Source: Phallusia fumigata
Lineage: Eukaryota; Chordata; Ascidiacea; Phlebobranchia; Ascidiidae
Assembly (NCBI GenBank): GCA_008931825.1
Contig: QXVZ01027381.1
Coordinates: 1 to 27,517, forward strand
Length of the DNA stretch: 27,517 nt
Direction of reading: 5' to 3'
Below the pieces are notes generated by a model, which was given only the letters and a program-made list of their open reading frames with translations, had not been told where the DNA came from and did not search any database. Below, piece after piece: positions 9,901-20,101 of the stretch. The translations under genes and the position numbers were made by a program. Within the stretch, counting starts at the first letter, position 1, and each line of letters opens with the position of its first letter.

Positions 9901-10680
9901 CAGATTACCGGCGTTGGTCACTGTAAAACTTGTTTACTATAACTGGACTCATAGTTTACGAACCAAAGAGCAAGACTACTTAACACACTTGTGGCTTTCA
10001 AGTGTCTTCGGATTAACGACCTTAATCTGTTAAGATAGAGCGATTAATTGATCTTGCTCTTGTACTTTTGATTGACTGTCTGTGAACCAGATTTACTGCA
10101 GGCAAAAAAGGGTAAAAACAGTAAGCCTATAACAGTCTTCAGAAAATAAATTGAAGTCACTGCTTGAAATCTAAGAACATTTTAGGGAAACAGTCAGGGA
10201 AGTTGTTGCTAGTCTCTGGATTGGATAGGCAATTTCTGTACTGCTTGCATTGGGACTGGAAGATTTTTAATTTGATTTTAAATCGTCATTTTGGCCTAAG
10301 TGTGATGTGTAGTCCTTGGCATCTGACTTTTTTGTTTGCCAAGAGTATACCAAAGACTAAATTATGTTCTTGAAGGTACACATGGTTGTTTGCTCAAGTT
10401 AATTACCGCTATAAAATTTTAAATAAAATTGTCACCAGTTCTGTTACCTATTACTTGGACACTTTATATCCTGATAATTTTTTTTTAATATAGTGATGGC
10501 CAATTAACTTTCAACTTTACAAACTTTGATGTTGGGCAAAAAGATCTAATGTTGTTTACAATGTTTGGCAAACTGTAAATAGGGTTTTTATTTTGGGAAG
10601 TTTATTGGTATCTGCAGTAGGAATCCATGTTTAACTCACATTCAGTTTTCTTGATTATCATATTGACTCTGTTTTTTCAG
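9901..10680. other. Probable 5' intron or upstream region of the transporter gene, no coding seen
   Basis: AT-rich, with no credible coding exon. It ends in a good acceptor, GACTCTGTTTTTTCAG at 10665-10680, 66 bases before the transporter ATG. That acceptor could receive either an upstream noncoding exon or a spliced leader. Confidence 0.4.
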
Positions 10681-10746
10681 CCTTTTTTCCTTTATCTTGA
10701 ATATTTAAATATTTATTTATTTGCAATTAACACAAAAGACGTCAAA

Positions 10747-11242
10747 ATGAGTAAACGCTCTCATGAACTGAAAACGCCTGACGATGCCAGTGACTCCTCA
10801 TCTGAAGGCAATCCTACAGACAGCAAAGTGGTTCTAAAACAAAAAATAACTCTAATAAATGGCTGTGCCATCATTGTTGGGACAATTATTGGTTCAGGTA
10901 TTTTCATTTCGCCTGTGGGAGTCTTCAAAGAGGTGAAATCTGTCGGCCTCAGTCTAATCATTTGGGCTATTGGGGGCTTTTTCTCAACTATTGGTGCATT
11001 GTGTTATGCTGAACTTGGGACGACAATAGTAAAATCGGGAGGTGATTACGCTTATATCCGAGAGTTTTACGGTCCTCTTCCAGCTTTCCTGCGTTTATGG
11101 ATAGCGCTGCTTATTATTCGACCGACTTCTCAAGCAGCGATTGCTCTCACTTTTTCAACCTACTTGGTTCAGCCCTTCTTTCCTAACTGTGCTGAGCTGA
11201 TGCCTGAACAATCTGTGAGACTTTTTGCAGCTGTCTGCCTCA
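10747..11242 (+). CDS. SLC7A5/8-like: LAT gene exon 1 (coding part): N-terminus to TM4 region
   Basis: 165 codons plus 1 base, donor CTCA|GTAAGT. The N-terminal 30 residues are polar and acidic, as in LAT1. They are followed by TM1 (GSGIF), TM2, TM3 and the loop cysteine (Cys148). The spliced exon probably begins at 10681, giving a 66-base 5' UTR. Confidence 0.93.
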
Positions 11243-14200
11243 GTAAGTATATAATAACTTTTGTTTGTTTTTTTGTTTAAAAAAGTGTTATGATCCCAAT
11301 TAATATTTTATTTGCTACGGTGTTCAGTGTTCTTTTGCCCTTCATTATTCTGAACGATTTAAGGTAAATATGCAATTCTGCGTTACAAAGCTCAACTAGA
11401 TTATTTGTCATAATTATCCATATCTGACACACTGTATGATTTGGTGACTGGTGCTAAATCCCAAATCACAAAACATTCCTGTAATACAAGTTATAGTTTG
11501 CACAACGTATTAGGTATGAAAATATTTTTTTTGTATGTGATCTGTTTTCTTCAATTTTGTTAAAAAACATGTATTTAGTGTTGTATTAACTTGTTATTAG
11601 GTCCAATTAAAGGCTGGTGTTTCCGATCTGTGATTTACACTTCATTTTACTTTATAGTTGTGTTGTCATTCGTCAACTGCATGAGTGTACGAGGTGCTAC
11701 CAGAGTTCAAGATGTCTTCACGGCCGCAAAATTGTTGGCTTTGGCCATCATTGTTATCATTGGAATTGTTCAAATTTGTCAAGGTCAGAAAAATTGCAAT
11801 TGATAATAAAATATGTCATGCAACTCCTTTAGTAAAACAGGATAGAAACTTTTTTGCGTAAATATTTACATGTTTGCAAATCAAGTGTAAAAGTGGATTT
11901 TTTGTAGCAGCATAAAAGCATTAATAAAAGTGTAACAATCAAAGTGCTTATTATTTTGAAAACTGACAACTTCGCAAACCATGAAAATCTAGAAACTTTT
12001 TGCAATCCACACCTATCTTAAAGTGTAGTAAACGTAGCAGCAATGCTCAAAGTTGCTTGTAGAACAGGCCTCGGTGACCTCTACTACCCTTAACAAAGAC
12101 TTTATTCATCATCTCTGTCTGAGTTCATTGATTGGTCGATTAAGTGGGCGTGTGTGTATTAAATGGCGCCGCTGTGTTTCTTAGTATATTTGGTTACTTC
12201 TAAAAGCTGTCAGTATTGGTTTTGGTTTCCTGTGTATTGTATCCTTATATGAGTGCAATAATAATCAACTTTATTGAGCTGGAGAAACCTTTTGTTGTAA
12301 ATGCTAACATGTATCTATAAGATTTCTATGTACATTATGGTGAGAAATGACATTTTGCGTTAAGAAAGCAAAATATGCTTTGTGAGGAATGCAAAAAATT
12401 AAATGCAAGATGCCTGCATTATAGTATGGTTAGCACCTGAAAAAATATTCTTTTAAACATGAATTGAAAAACATTGTTTATTATTTGATGACACAAATAG
12501 GGAAGCGGTATTATTCAAATTTTACCAATTTAGCAAATCTGTTTCAGGCATAGTTTTTACCTAATATAATACCAGGTTTTTTTAAACAAATCGTTTAAGT
12601 TTTAACATCCCCTAAAAGTGTTTCACATTTGAACTTACAAACCAATGTTTTGTTATGCACAGGAAGTTACGAAAACTTGACTCCGGAAAATGCATTCAAG
12701 AACACCACGACTGAAGTTGGTGCAATTGTTCTTGCCTTCTACAACAGTCTCTACGCATATGGTGGCTGGTATGTTGACTGTGTAACAGTAATATGCATGT
12801 ACAGTATTTACTATTATTAAATAAAAGTATTAAATGTAAAGATAATTATGTTTATATGTGTGTATAAATGCGCAATTCAGAAACTTACATACCTTTTAAA
12901 ACTAACATACCTTGACCATATTGTTTTTGTGTCCTTTTTTCAGGAATTACCTTAACTTTGTCACAGAGGAAATGAAAGATCCCTACAAGTATGTTGAATT
13001 TTTGCTTTGAAACAAAATATACAAGTTTTTTTGATTATTTGATGCTTTATTTATGTTTTGCTGCCATGGTAAATGTTTTATATTTTATTTTTAATTTTTT
13101 GTAACTACATTCATAAAAATATGTGTTTTTTTCTTAATTTCTCTTCGTAATTATTTTGCAACAAAACATAAAAAAAAATTATGTCACAACAAATTTTGCC
13201 AATGCTTGGACTTTTATTGTTTGTCTTCTTTCTGCAGGAATCTTCCACGAGCGATCATGATTTCTCTGCCTTTGGTGTCAGTCATCTATGTGACTGCCAA
13301 CATCGCCTACTTTACCGTTCTATCACCAACTGAGTTTGGCATCTCAAATGCTGTTGCCGTGGTAAGTAAATTAAAACAGCCAGCAGGTTAGATAGCTTAA
13401 AATTCCCGAACAAAAAAGCTTAATATTTACTAAAAAAGGACTGTATTTGGAAATGTGCATACATTCACAACAGTTGGTGCCAGGAAGTGAATTGTTTTCA
13501 GTACAAGTTTTAACATTCCAACTTCAGGAAACATACTTAGGAAATGAACACATAACACAAAAATCGCGTACAATAGCTCGGAATTCATTTCTGTGTTAAG
13601 AAAACACTTGATGGCAGGTTATGGTTTAAAACTACATACAAAGTGTAACATTCACCACTGATCTATTATTATTGTTTAACTAAGATGTTAAATCGCGGTT
13701 GTTGAGTATTTTTTATTCAAAGTATATTAAATGTCTAAAACCTCGTAGAAAAAAAATTTGTGCATTTGCTGTTTTTTTTTTTAATAAACCATATGAGGCT
13801 GTGAGCAGATTCAGAGCCACAGTTGATGTGTCAGCAATCAGCATTTTAAATACTTTAGGCTTGTAAGTAACAGGACATATTTACTTGGTCATGTATTTGG
13901 TTGACAAAGGGATGTTTACAACCAAATTCTAGGCCATGGACTTGTGTATTATGTGCTTTGCAAACTTCCTTTGCATTCAAAAACTGTCACGACAAGAGCA
14001 GTTAAAGTCTTGATTATAAATGAAAAATGTTACATAATCAAAAGCTTTTTCCGCCAAATAATAGCATAGGTCATTTAAAAAGGCCTGATTTGGTGCAACA
14101 GACTTTTGTAAAAAAAAGCAAATTGTTTCACTAACAAGAAAATTATGTGTCATATTTTGTTGTTTTTAAATCTTACAGGCCTTACAGCAATTTCAACCTA

Positions 14201-17200
14201 AAAAACAGACATGTACAATTTGTTTTATGTAACCTGGTTCAGTTTAAATCTAACAACTAGTTCAAAAACACTTTACCTGGTCAATACACAGCATATAAAC
14301 ATTGACTACACACTAACCTGACCAACAATTTTTATGGTGAATGGCAGGAAGTCCTTGACAGTCACTGACAGACTATGCACAAATTTGTTGTCCCACTTTC
14401 AGGCCCAAGTTTTGTTTGCAGCTCTTTGGAGACAAAACCCTTGGCGTGATGGCCTGGATCATTCCTGTTTTTGTGTCTCTGTCTTGTTTCGGTTCAGTTA
14501 ATGGCTCCATTTTCACATCATCAAGGTTAGTAATGTTCAATTAGCTTCTAATTTAGGCTAATGAACTTGGAATTTTAAGGGCAATAAAACTGTTAATGGG
14601 CAAAAGTCCAAGAATATTGTGAAATCAATTTAAAGTCAGAAAAACACTACTAGACAACAGTAACACAAACAGTTTAGTAAAATATTCTATTTACCTACAC
14701 TTGCAATAAGAGGCCAATACCTATCCATGTAAGAAAGTGTTTTAGTCAACAAGTTTGTTCAACCGCCAACACTAAAGTGAATTACATGATTGTTAAAACT
14801 TGGGTATTGCCCAACTAATTTCTATTTACTGTGGCATTATTTTTTTGCATACTTTTTAGTAATAACTTAGGTAAACCTTAATGAATATGTTGGATTTTCT
14901 TTTAGATTATTCTTTGTTGGTGCAAGAGAAGGACAACTTCCAAATATCCTTGCCATGATCCATACCAAAAGATACACTCCTGTTCCAGCCATAATATTCA
15001 ATGTAAGTTGCCTTTATTACACGTTTGTGTAGTTTGCATATAACTGATTGTGTGACTATATTTAAACCTACTACTTTTGGAAGTGTCCCAGGCAGTAGAT
15101 TTTGAAATAGTTGAACTCCTACTAAAAACTTTTCAGGACTGAGAAACAAAGAATTTGTTTTATTTTACACCTTTGGCACAAGTTTTCTTGTTTAAAAACA
15201 TTTTTCTTTTGTTTTTAATGTACTGGACTTTGTGTCCCAAAAAACAAGACCTGTTTTAAATATATCCTTACAGTCATAAAATTACATTTTTAAAACCTAA
15301 TTAAACCCATTATGTTTAAATATACCAAATGAGTTTTCACTTTTCATCAGTGTGTGATGTCTCTGCTGTACCTTGTATCTGGAGACATCTGGAGTCTCAT
15401 CACCTACTTCAGTTTCTTCAACTGGTTGTGCGTGGGTCTGGCGATCCTGGGTCTCATCTGGTGGAGGCACAAATACCCTGAACTCAAACGACCAGTCAAG
15501 GTAAATTAGTGAAATTCACTAAGGGTATATCACTGAAGGTTTTCGAGAGTATGTCAACGATGTAACAAGCTTGTCATGCATTTGTGAGATTAATTTTGTT
15601 GCTATCACACTGTTTCAAATTTTGTTTTTTTGGTCATTGGTTCTCAATGTCTTTTTTTAGAATGTTTTGTTGATTAATGATGTTTCAAAAACTAAATTTA
15701 AAAAAAATGGATAGATTGTGTGTGGAAATATGTGCTAATTATGGGTCCCCTTCCACGAAGGGGACACATATTGTTTTTACTCTGTTTTTTTTTTTTTTTT
15801 TCTTTTTTTCTTTTTTTCTTTTTTTCTGTCTAACGCGAGTTTGTTCCCACGTTTTAGTCATGAAGGAGTCGTCCAAATTTCTTCAAATTTTCACACATGA
15901 TAGATGTGTATCTGAAGTTGTGCACTGTCAACTTTTTACCCCAATTCACCCATCGGTTCACCCACAGGCCCCAAAAATGTAAAATTTTTAAAACGGCAAT
16001 ATTTACCAAAGTAAGTTACCTAGAAGTTTTCTATTTTGATAGCTGGTACAGTGCAATGTATTGTAATGTATTTTGTGACTTTTGTTTCGATTTACCCTTT
16101 TTTTGCCTTTTTAACCCCCAAAATTCCGTTTTTTCTTACTCGAGTTTGTTCCCACGTTTTGGTCAAGAAAGAGTCGTTCAAATTTCTTTGTATTTTCACA
16201 CGTGATAGATGTGTATCTGAAGTTGTGCACTGTCAACTTTTTACCCCAATTCACCCATCGGTTCACCCACAGGCCCCAAAAATGTAAAATTTTTAAAACG
16301 GCAATATTTACCAAAGTAAGTTACCTAGAAGTTTTCTATTTTGATAGCTGGTACAGTGCAATGTATTGTAATGTATTTTGTGACTTTTGTTTCGATTTAC
16401 CCTTTTTTTGCCTTTTTAACCCCCAAAATTCCGTTTTTTCTTACTCGAGTTTGTTCCCACGTTTTGGTCAAGAAAGAGTCGTTCAAATTTCTTTGTATTT
16501 TCACACGTGATAGATGTGTATCTGAAGTTGTGCACTGTCAACTTTTTACCCCAATTCACCCATCGGTTCACCCACAGGCCCCAAAAATGTAAAATTTTTA
16601 AAACGGCAATATTTACCAAAGTAAGTTACCTAGAAGTTTTCTATTTTGATAGCTGGTACAGTGCAATGTATTGTAATGTATTTTGTGACTTTTGTTTCGA
16701 TTTACCCTTTTTTTGCCTTTTTAACCCCCAAAATTCCGTTTTTTCTTACTCGAGTTTGTTCCCACGTTTTGGTCAAGAAAGAGTCGTTCAAATTTCTTTG
16801 TATTTTCACACGTGATAGATGTGTATCTGAAGTTGTGCACTGTCAACTTTTTACCCCAATTCACCCATCGGTTCACCCACAGGCCCCAAAAATGTAAAAT
16901 TTTTAAAACGGCAATATTTACCAAAGTAAGTTACCTAGAAGTTTTCTATTTTGATAGCTGGTACAGTGCAATGTATTGTAATGTATTTTGTGACTTTTGT
17001 TTCGATTTACCCTTTTTTTGCCTTTTTAACCCCCAAAATTCCGTTTTTTCTTACTCGAGTTTGTTCCCACGTTTTGGTCAAGAAAGAGTCGTTCAAATTT
17101 CTTTGTATTTTCACACGTGATAGATGTGTATCTGAAGTTGTGCACTGTCAACTTTTTACCCCAATTCACCCATCGGTTCACCCACAGGCCCCAAAAATGT

Positions 17201-20101
17201 AAAATTTTTAAAACGGCAATATTTACCAAAGTAAGTTACCTAGAAGTTTTCTATTTTGATAGCTGGTACAGTGCAATGTATTGTAATGTATTTTGTGACT
17301 TTTGTTTCGATTTACCCTTTTTTTGCCTTTTTAACCCCCAAAATTCCGTTTTTTCTTACTCGAGTTTGTTCCCACGTTTTGGTCAAGAAAGAGTCGTTCA
17401 AATTTCTTTGTATTTTCACACGTGATAGATGTGTATCTGAAGTTGTGCACTGTCAACTTTTTACCCCAATTCACCCATCGGTTCACCCACAGGCCCCAAA
17501 AATGTAAAATTTTTAAAACGGCAATATTTACCAAAGTAAGTTACCTAGAAGTTTTCTATTTTGATAGCTGGTACAGTGCAATGTATTGTAATGTATTTTG
17601 TGACTTTTGTTTCGATTTACCCTTTTTTTGCCTTTTTAACCCCCAAAATTCCGTTTTTTCTTACTCGAGTTTGTTCCCACGTTTTGGTCAAGAAAGAGTC
17701 GTTCAAATTTCTTTGTATTTTCACACGTGATAGATGTGTATCTGAAGTTGTGCACTGTCAACTTTTTACCCCAATTCACCCATCGGTTCACCCACAGGCC
17801 CCAAAAATGTAAAATTTTTAAAACGGCAATATTTACCAAAGTAAGTTACCTAGAAGTTTTCTATTTTGATAGCTGGTACAGTGCAATGTATTGTAATGTA
17901 TTTTGTGACTTTTGTTTCGATTTACCCTTTTTTTGCCTTTTTAACCCCCAAAATTCCGTTTTTTCTTACTCGAGTTTGTTCCCACGTTTTGGTCAAGAAA
18001 GAGTCGTTCAAATTTCTTTGTATTTTCACACGTGATAGATGTGTATCTGAAGTTGTGCACTGTCAACTTTTTACCCCAATTCACCCATCGGTTCACCCAC
18101 AGGCCCCAAAAATGTAAAATTTTTAAAACGGCAATATTTACCAAAGTAAGTTACCTAGAAGTTTTCTATTTTGATAGCTGGTACAGTGCAATGTATTGTA
18201 ATGTATTTTGTGACTTTTATTTGGATTCACCAATTTTTTTACCTTTTTAACCCCAAATATTTAGTTTTTTGTTTACATGCCCTTTACTTCAGACATACTA
18301 ATCCAAATGTATTGAAAATTAGGACGTAGATATGTAGGGTGCTTCTTATACGTTGTTTAAAATTTTAGCCTGATCGGTTAAGTATTTACCCTTGCAGCCA
18401 CAAATACGTGTATAACAGCTGGCGGTTTTGCCCCAAATGCAAAACGACCTGACGCGAGGGAGTGATTGACGATTTTACGACTCAAGCGGCGCAACGCTCA
18501 GCGGTTGGTCACAGTCTGCTACTACACACATAAACGGGCGTTCATAGGGTGCGGCCAGGCGGGCGTTTCATTTTAATTGTCTTGTTTTATGACGGACGAA
18601 GCTCAGCTGTTTATATTACATCACTGGTTTAGGTGATTGCGTAGCGTAAAGAAATGCGTCTGCTAGATAACGTTGTAAAGGTGATACATTACAATAACTT
18701 TGCTTTCTACTCTGTTGTACAAAAGCACGTAAGCGCATGGTTAGTTGGTCAAGAAGCGTAATGTTGTTGTTGTTGAATTTATAGCGCATTACCGAAACCG
18801 CGCTGAAGAGATTCGTTAAGAGTTTGTTGCGGCTCGGCTAAAGGTCACTGTAGGTCAAACTATTGGTTGTGGGGCTGTGAGGTTTAAATTGTGCTGTTTA
18901 CAATGAGATTGTAATTGTCATCAAGCGCAATGTTGTTGTTGGATTTGTAGCGCATTGCTGAAACCACGTTGGAAAGGGTCGTTTAGAGTTTGTAGTTTAC
19001 TACGGCCTGACCAAAGGTCACTGCAGGTCAAACTATTGATAAGTGTAACTGTGGGGTTTAGTGCATGCTTTGGACATTGAGATTGAAATTGACATGATGT
19101 AGAAAATGATTTAGTTAAATTATAAATGGAAATCTTTACTTTTAAATTTGTAAAACTGATTTTTAAACCGATCACGTTCTAAAAACATCACTACTATTCA
19201 GAAATTGCATGTGTGTGGGGACCCATATGTTTATGCTAGCAGAAACAATCATGTTATAAAATGCCAAGGGAATAAGGGACCCAATGTAATGTGGGTGTTG
19301 AAAATATATCCAATGTAATAGAGAAGATAGTATATGTGGAGAACATCATTTTGAGGTGGTAGTGTATGTGGAATGAAAATATGGGGAACGCCACCTCTCT
19401 AGTTCAAAAAGATTTTGTAGTTGGCCAAGGTTTGCTTACCAACAAATGATGTATCTTACAACATTTGGAATATAATTTTTTCTTTTCTGCAGAACCACAT
19501 AGCTCTTCCAATCACTTTCTTTGTTGCATCTGCCTTTCTTGTAATAATGGCTGTGTATGCGGCGCCCAAGGAATGTCTCATTGGTGCTTGTATTGTGCTA
19601 TCTGGGATTCCTGTGTACTTTATCGGGGTTCGCTACCAACACAAGCAACCCCAATGGATGGATAAAGGAATGAGTAAGTACTTAGATATGATGTTATTTG
19701 TCTTCTAAATGTGAAGTGGTGCTGTTTGGAGAAAAGTAGATCTAAAAAAAGATTTTTTTGACAAAGTTGTGCAAAGGTTATTTTGTTTTGGTTTGAGGTT
19801 TTTTGAACAAATTTTAGTGTTTGCATTTTTGTGTACTATGAAGTACATTTTGTGGAAAACCCCACTGCATGTTATTGTCAGAAAAGTGTACTTGATCTAA
19901 AACTAATTACCATGATTTAGCTTTAGGGCCTTCACAATGAATATTGGCCTCAGAGGTTCAGCACTTTGCTTAGATTTGCTTAAGGTTGCCAGTTGAATTA
20001 AAACCAATTTTACGTAGAATCAGAAAGGAGGCACATTATGTCGATAAGCAATCAATAATTCCATTAAATTTCCAGCTTATTTCAACACCACACAATGGTG
20101 A
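10747..20101 (+). CDS. SLC7A5/8-like: L-type amino acid transporter light chain, SLC7A5/SLC7A8 (LAT) family, ten exons
   Basis: Family role: a 12-TM sodium-independent exchanger of large neutral amino acids, working at the plasma membrane as a heterodimer with an SLC3A2 (CD98/4F2hc) heavy chain. Seen: exons 10747-11242, 11658-11783, 12663-12768, 12944-12988, 13238-13361, 14422-14525, 14906-15002, 15351-15500, 19493-19673 and 20076-20101. All introns are GT..AG with compatible phases; the sum is 1455 bases, 484 residues, within the family range. Key residues: TM1 [10 protein letters not shown] (44-53); [17 protein letters not shown] (86-103); LLIIRP (121-126); Cys148 in FPNCAE, the expected disulfide to the heavy chain; [10 protein letters not shown] with Lys190 (LAT1 Lys204); [14 protein letters not shown] (239-252) with Asn244 (LAT1 Asn258). 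Tyr238 sits at the LAT1 Phe252 gate. The start is the ATG with A at -3 after the acceptor at 10680; an in-frame upstream ATG at 10627 would lie in the intron end. The last exon is the weakest part. Confidence 0.95.
11658..11783 (+). CDS. SLC7A5/8-like: LAT gene exon 2: TM4-TM5 region
   Basis: Acceptor ACTTTATAG, donor CAAG|GTCAGA; 2 bases, 41 codons, 1 base. Encodes [19 protein letters not shown] and the conserved TAAKLLALA helix. Confidence 0.93.
12663..12768 (+). CDS. SLC7A5/8-like: LAT gene exon 3: extracellular loop and TM6 first half
   Basis: Acceptor TTATGCACAG, donor GCTG|GTATGT; 2 bases, 34 codons, 2 bases. Ends inside the tryptophan codon of YAYGGW, in the unwound substrate-binding part of TM6. 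Confidence 0.93.
12944..12988 (+). CDS. SLC7A5/8-like: LAT gene exon 4: 45-base micro-exon
   Basis: Acceptor CCTTTTTTCAG, donor CAA|GTATGT. Encodes [14 protein letters not shown] between the split Trp243 and Lys258 codons. Phase and family match make it secure despite its size. Confidence 0.93.
13238..13361 (+). CDS. SLC7A5/8-like: LAT gene exon 5: TM7
   Basis: Acceptor TTCTTTCTGCAG, donor GTG|GTAAGT; 1 base then 41 codons. Encodes [18 protein letters not shown] and on through the AVAV motif. Confidence 0.94.
14422..14525 (+). CDS. SLC7A5/8-like: LAT gene exon 6: TM8
   Basis: Acceptor TTGTTTGCAG, donor TCAAG|GTTAGT; 34 codons plus 2 bases. Encodes [20 protein letters not shown] and [14 protein letters not shown], the family's CFGSVNGS helix. 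Confidence 0.94.
14906..15002 (+). CDS. SLC7A5/8-like: LAT gene exon 7: LFFVGAREG motif
   Basis: Acceptor TTTTCTTTTAG, donor AAT|GTAAGT; 1 base then 32 codons. Encodes the highly conserved [20 protein letters not shown] and TPVPAIIFN. Confidence 0.95.
15351..15500 (+). CDS. SLC7A5/8-like: LAT gene exon 8: TM9-TM10
   Basis: Acceptor ACTTTTCATCAG, donor CAAG|GTAAAT; exactly 50 codons. Encodes [20 protein letters not shown] and [11 protein letters not shown], ending in the basic loop [14 protein letters not shown]. Confidence 0.95.
15741..15765. repeat. Left-end palindrome of element B
   Basis: GTCCCCTTC (15745-15753) and GAAGGGGAC (15757-15765) are perfect 9-base arms around a 3-base loop. 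The same structure opens element A. Its outer part is the inverse of GGGGACCCAT at 19217-19226. Confidence 0.8.
15784..15829. repeat. Poly-T / T7C microsatellite
   Basis: A T-run interrupted by regularly spaced C about every eight bases, between the left hairpin and the 305-base array of element B. Element A has a shorter T-rich run in the same position (6266-6298). Confidence 0.8.
15836..18270 (+). repeat. Eight-copy 305-base tandem array (minisatellite core of element B)
   Basis: Units start at CGAGTTTGTT: 15836, 16141, 16446, 16751, 17056, 17361, 17666 and 17971, with exact 305-base spacing. Interior units look identical. Unit 1 differs in its first 70 bases or so, and unit 8 decays after about 18215. 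The open frames of 102 and 83 codons seen in every unit overlap each other head to tail and shift frame because 305 is not a multiple of three, so they are not genes. Each unit contains two GATAG landmarks 139 bases apart and two ACCCC/AACCCCCAAAA blocks, suggesting an ancient dimer of a roughly 150-base unit. The true copy number may differ from the assembly. Confidence 0.95.
18754..19095. repeat. Two diverged copies of a 169-base direct repeat in the right part of element B
   Basis: AAGCG-AATGTTGTTGTTG, TAGCGCATT, GAAACC, AAAGGTCACTG, AGGTCAAACTATTG and GAGATTG-AATTG-CAT occur in the same order from 18754 and from 18923. Similarity is moderate, with substitutions and small indels. Element A lacks this block. 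Confidence 0.8.
19493..19673 (+). CDS. SLC7A5/8-like: LAT gene exon 9: TM11-TM12
   Basis: Acceptor TTTTCTGCAG, donor ATGA|GTAAGT; 60 codons plus 1 base. Encodes [35 protein letters not shown] and a basic cytoplasmic tail start. It is separated from exon 8 by the 3992-base intron that carries element B. Confidence 0.94.
20076..20101 (+). CDS. SLC7A5/8-like: LAT gene exon 10 (terminal, provisional)
   Basis: Acceptor TAAATTTCCAG, then 2 bases, seven codons (YFNTTQW) and TGA. The phase fits exon 9 and leaves a short C-terminus. An alternative acceptor CTGTTGTGTAG at 20203 would give an unrelated 39-residue tail, which fits the family less well. Confidence 0.5.

Larger units (their letters stand above)
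15736..19402 (+). mobile_element. Element B: large copy of the same tandem-repeat-cored transposon, inside LAT intron 8
   Basis: The left end TAATTATGGGTCCCCTTCC and its hairpin match element A. The right-end region (about 19205-19402) also matches: GGGGACCCAT at 19217-19226, then a TGCTAGCAGAAACAAT-ATGTTATA stretch, GACCCAATGTAAT, TATATCC, AGTGTATGTGGAATG and the final GCCACCTCTCTAG followed by TT. A 7-base inverted pair GAGGTGG/CCACCTC (19353-19359 and 19391-19397) sits just before the CTAG, like the 3' hairpin of rolling-circle elements. The core is a 305-base array plus about 900 bases of other repeat. There is no transposase, Rep/helicase or reverse transcriptase frame. Helentron-like class is inferred. 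Confidence 0.7.

Noticed and set aside
10627..10746. In-frame upstream ATG extending the transporter by 40 residues
   Set aside because: The extension is read from a branch-point and polypyrimidine region ending in TTTTTTCAG and has no counterpart in the LAT family; the ATG at 10747 has a better context.
15897..18250. Repeated open frames of 102, 83 and 67 codons on both strands
   Set aside because: They recur every 305 bases, overlap one another, shift frame between units and come from a noncoding tandem repeat; no domain or start context supports translation.
15836..18270. CRISPR array
   Set aside because: The repeats are 305 bases long, contiguous and without spacers, in an animal genome.
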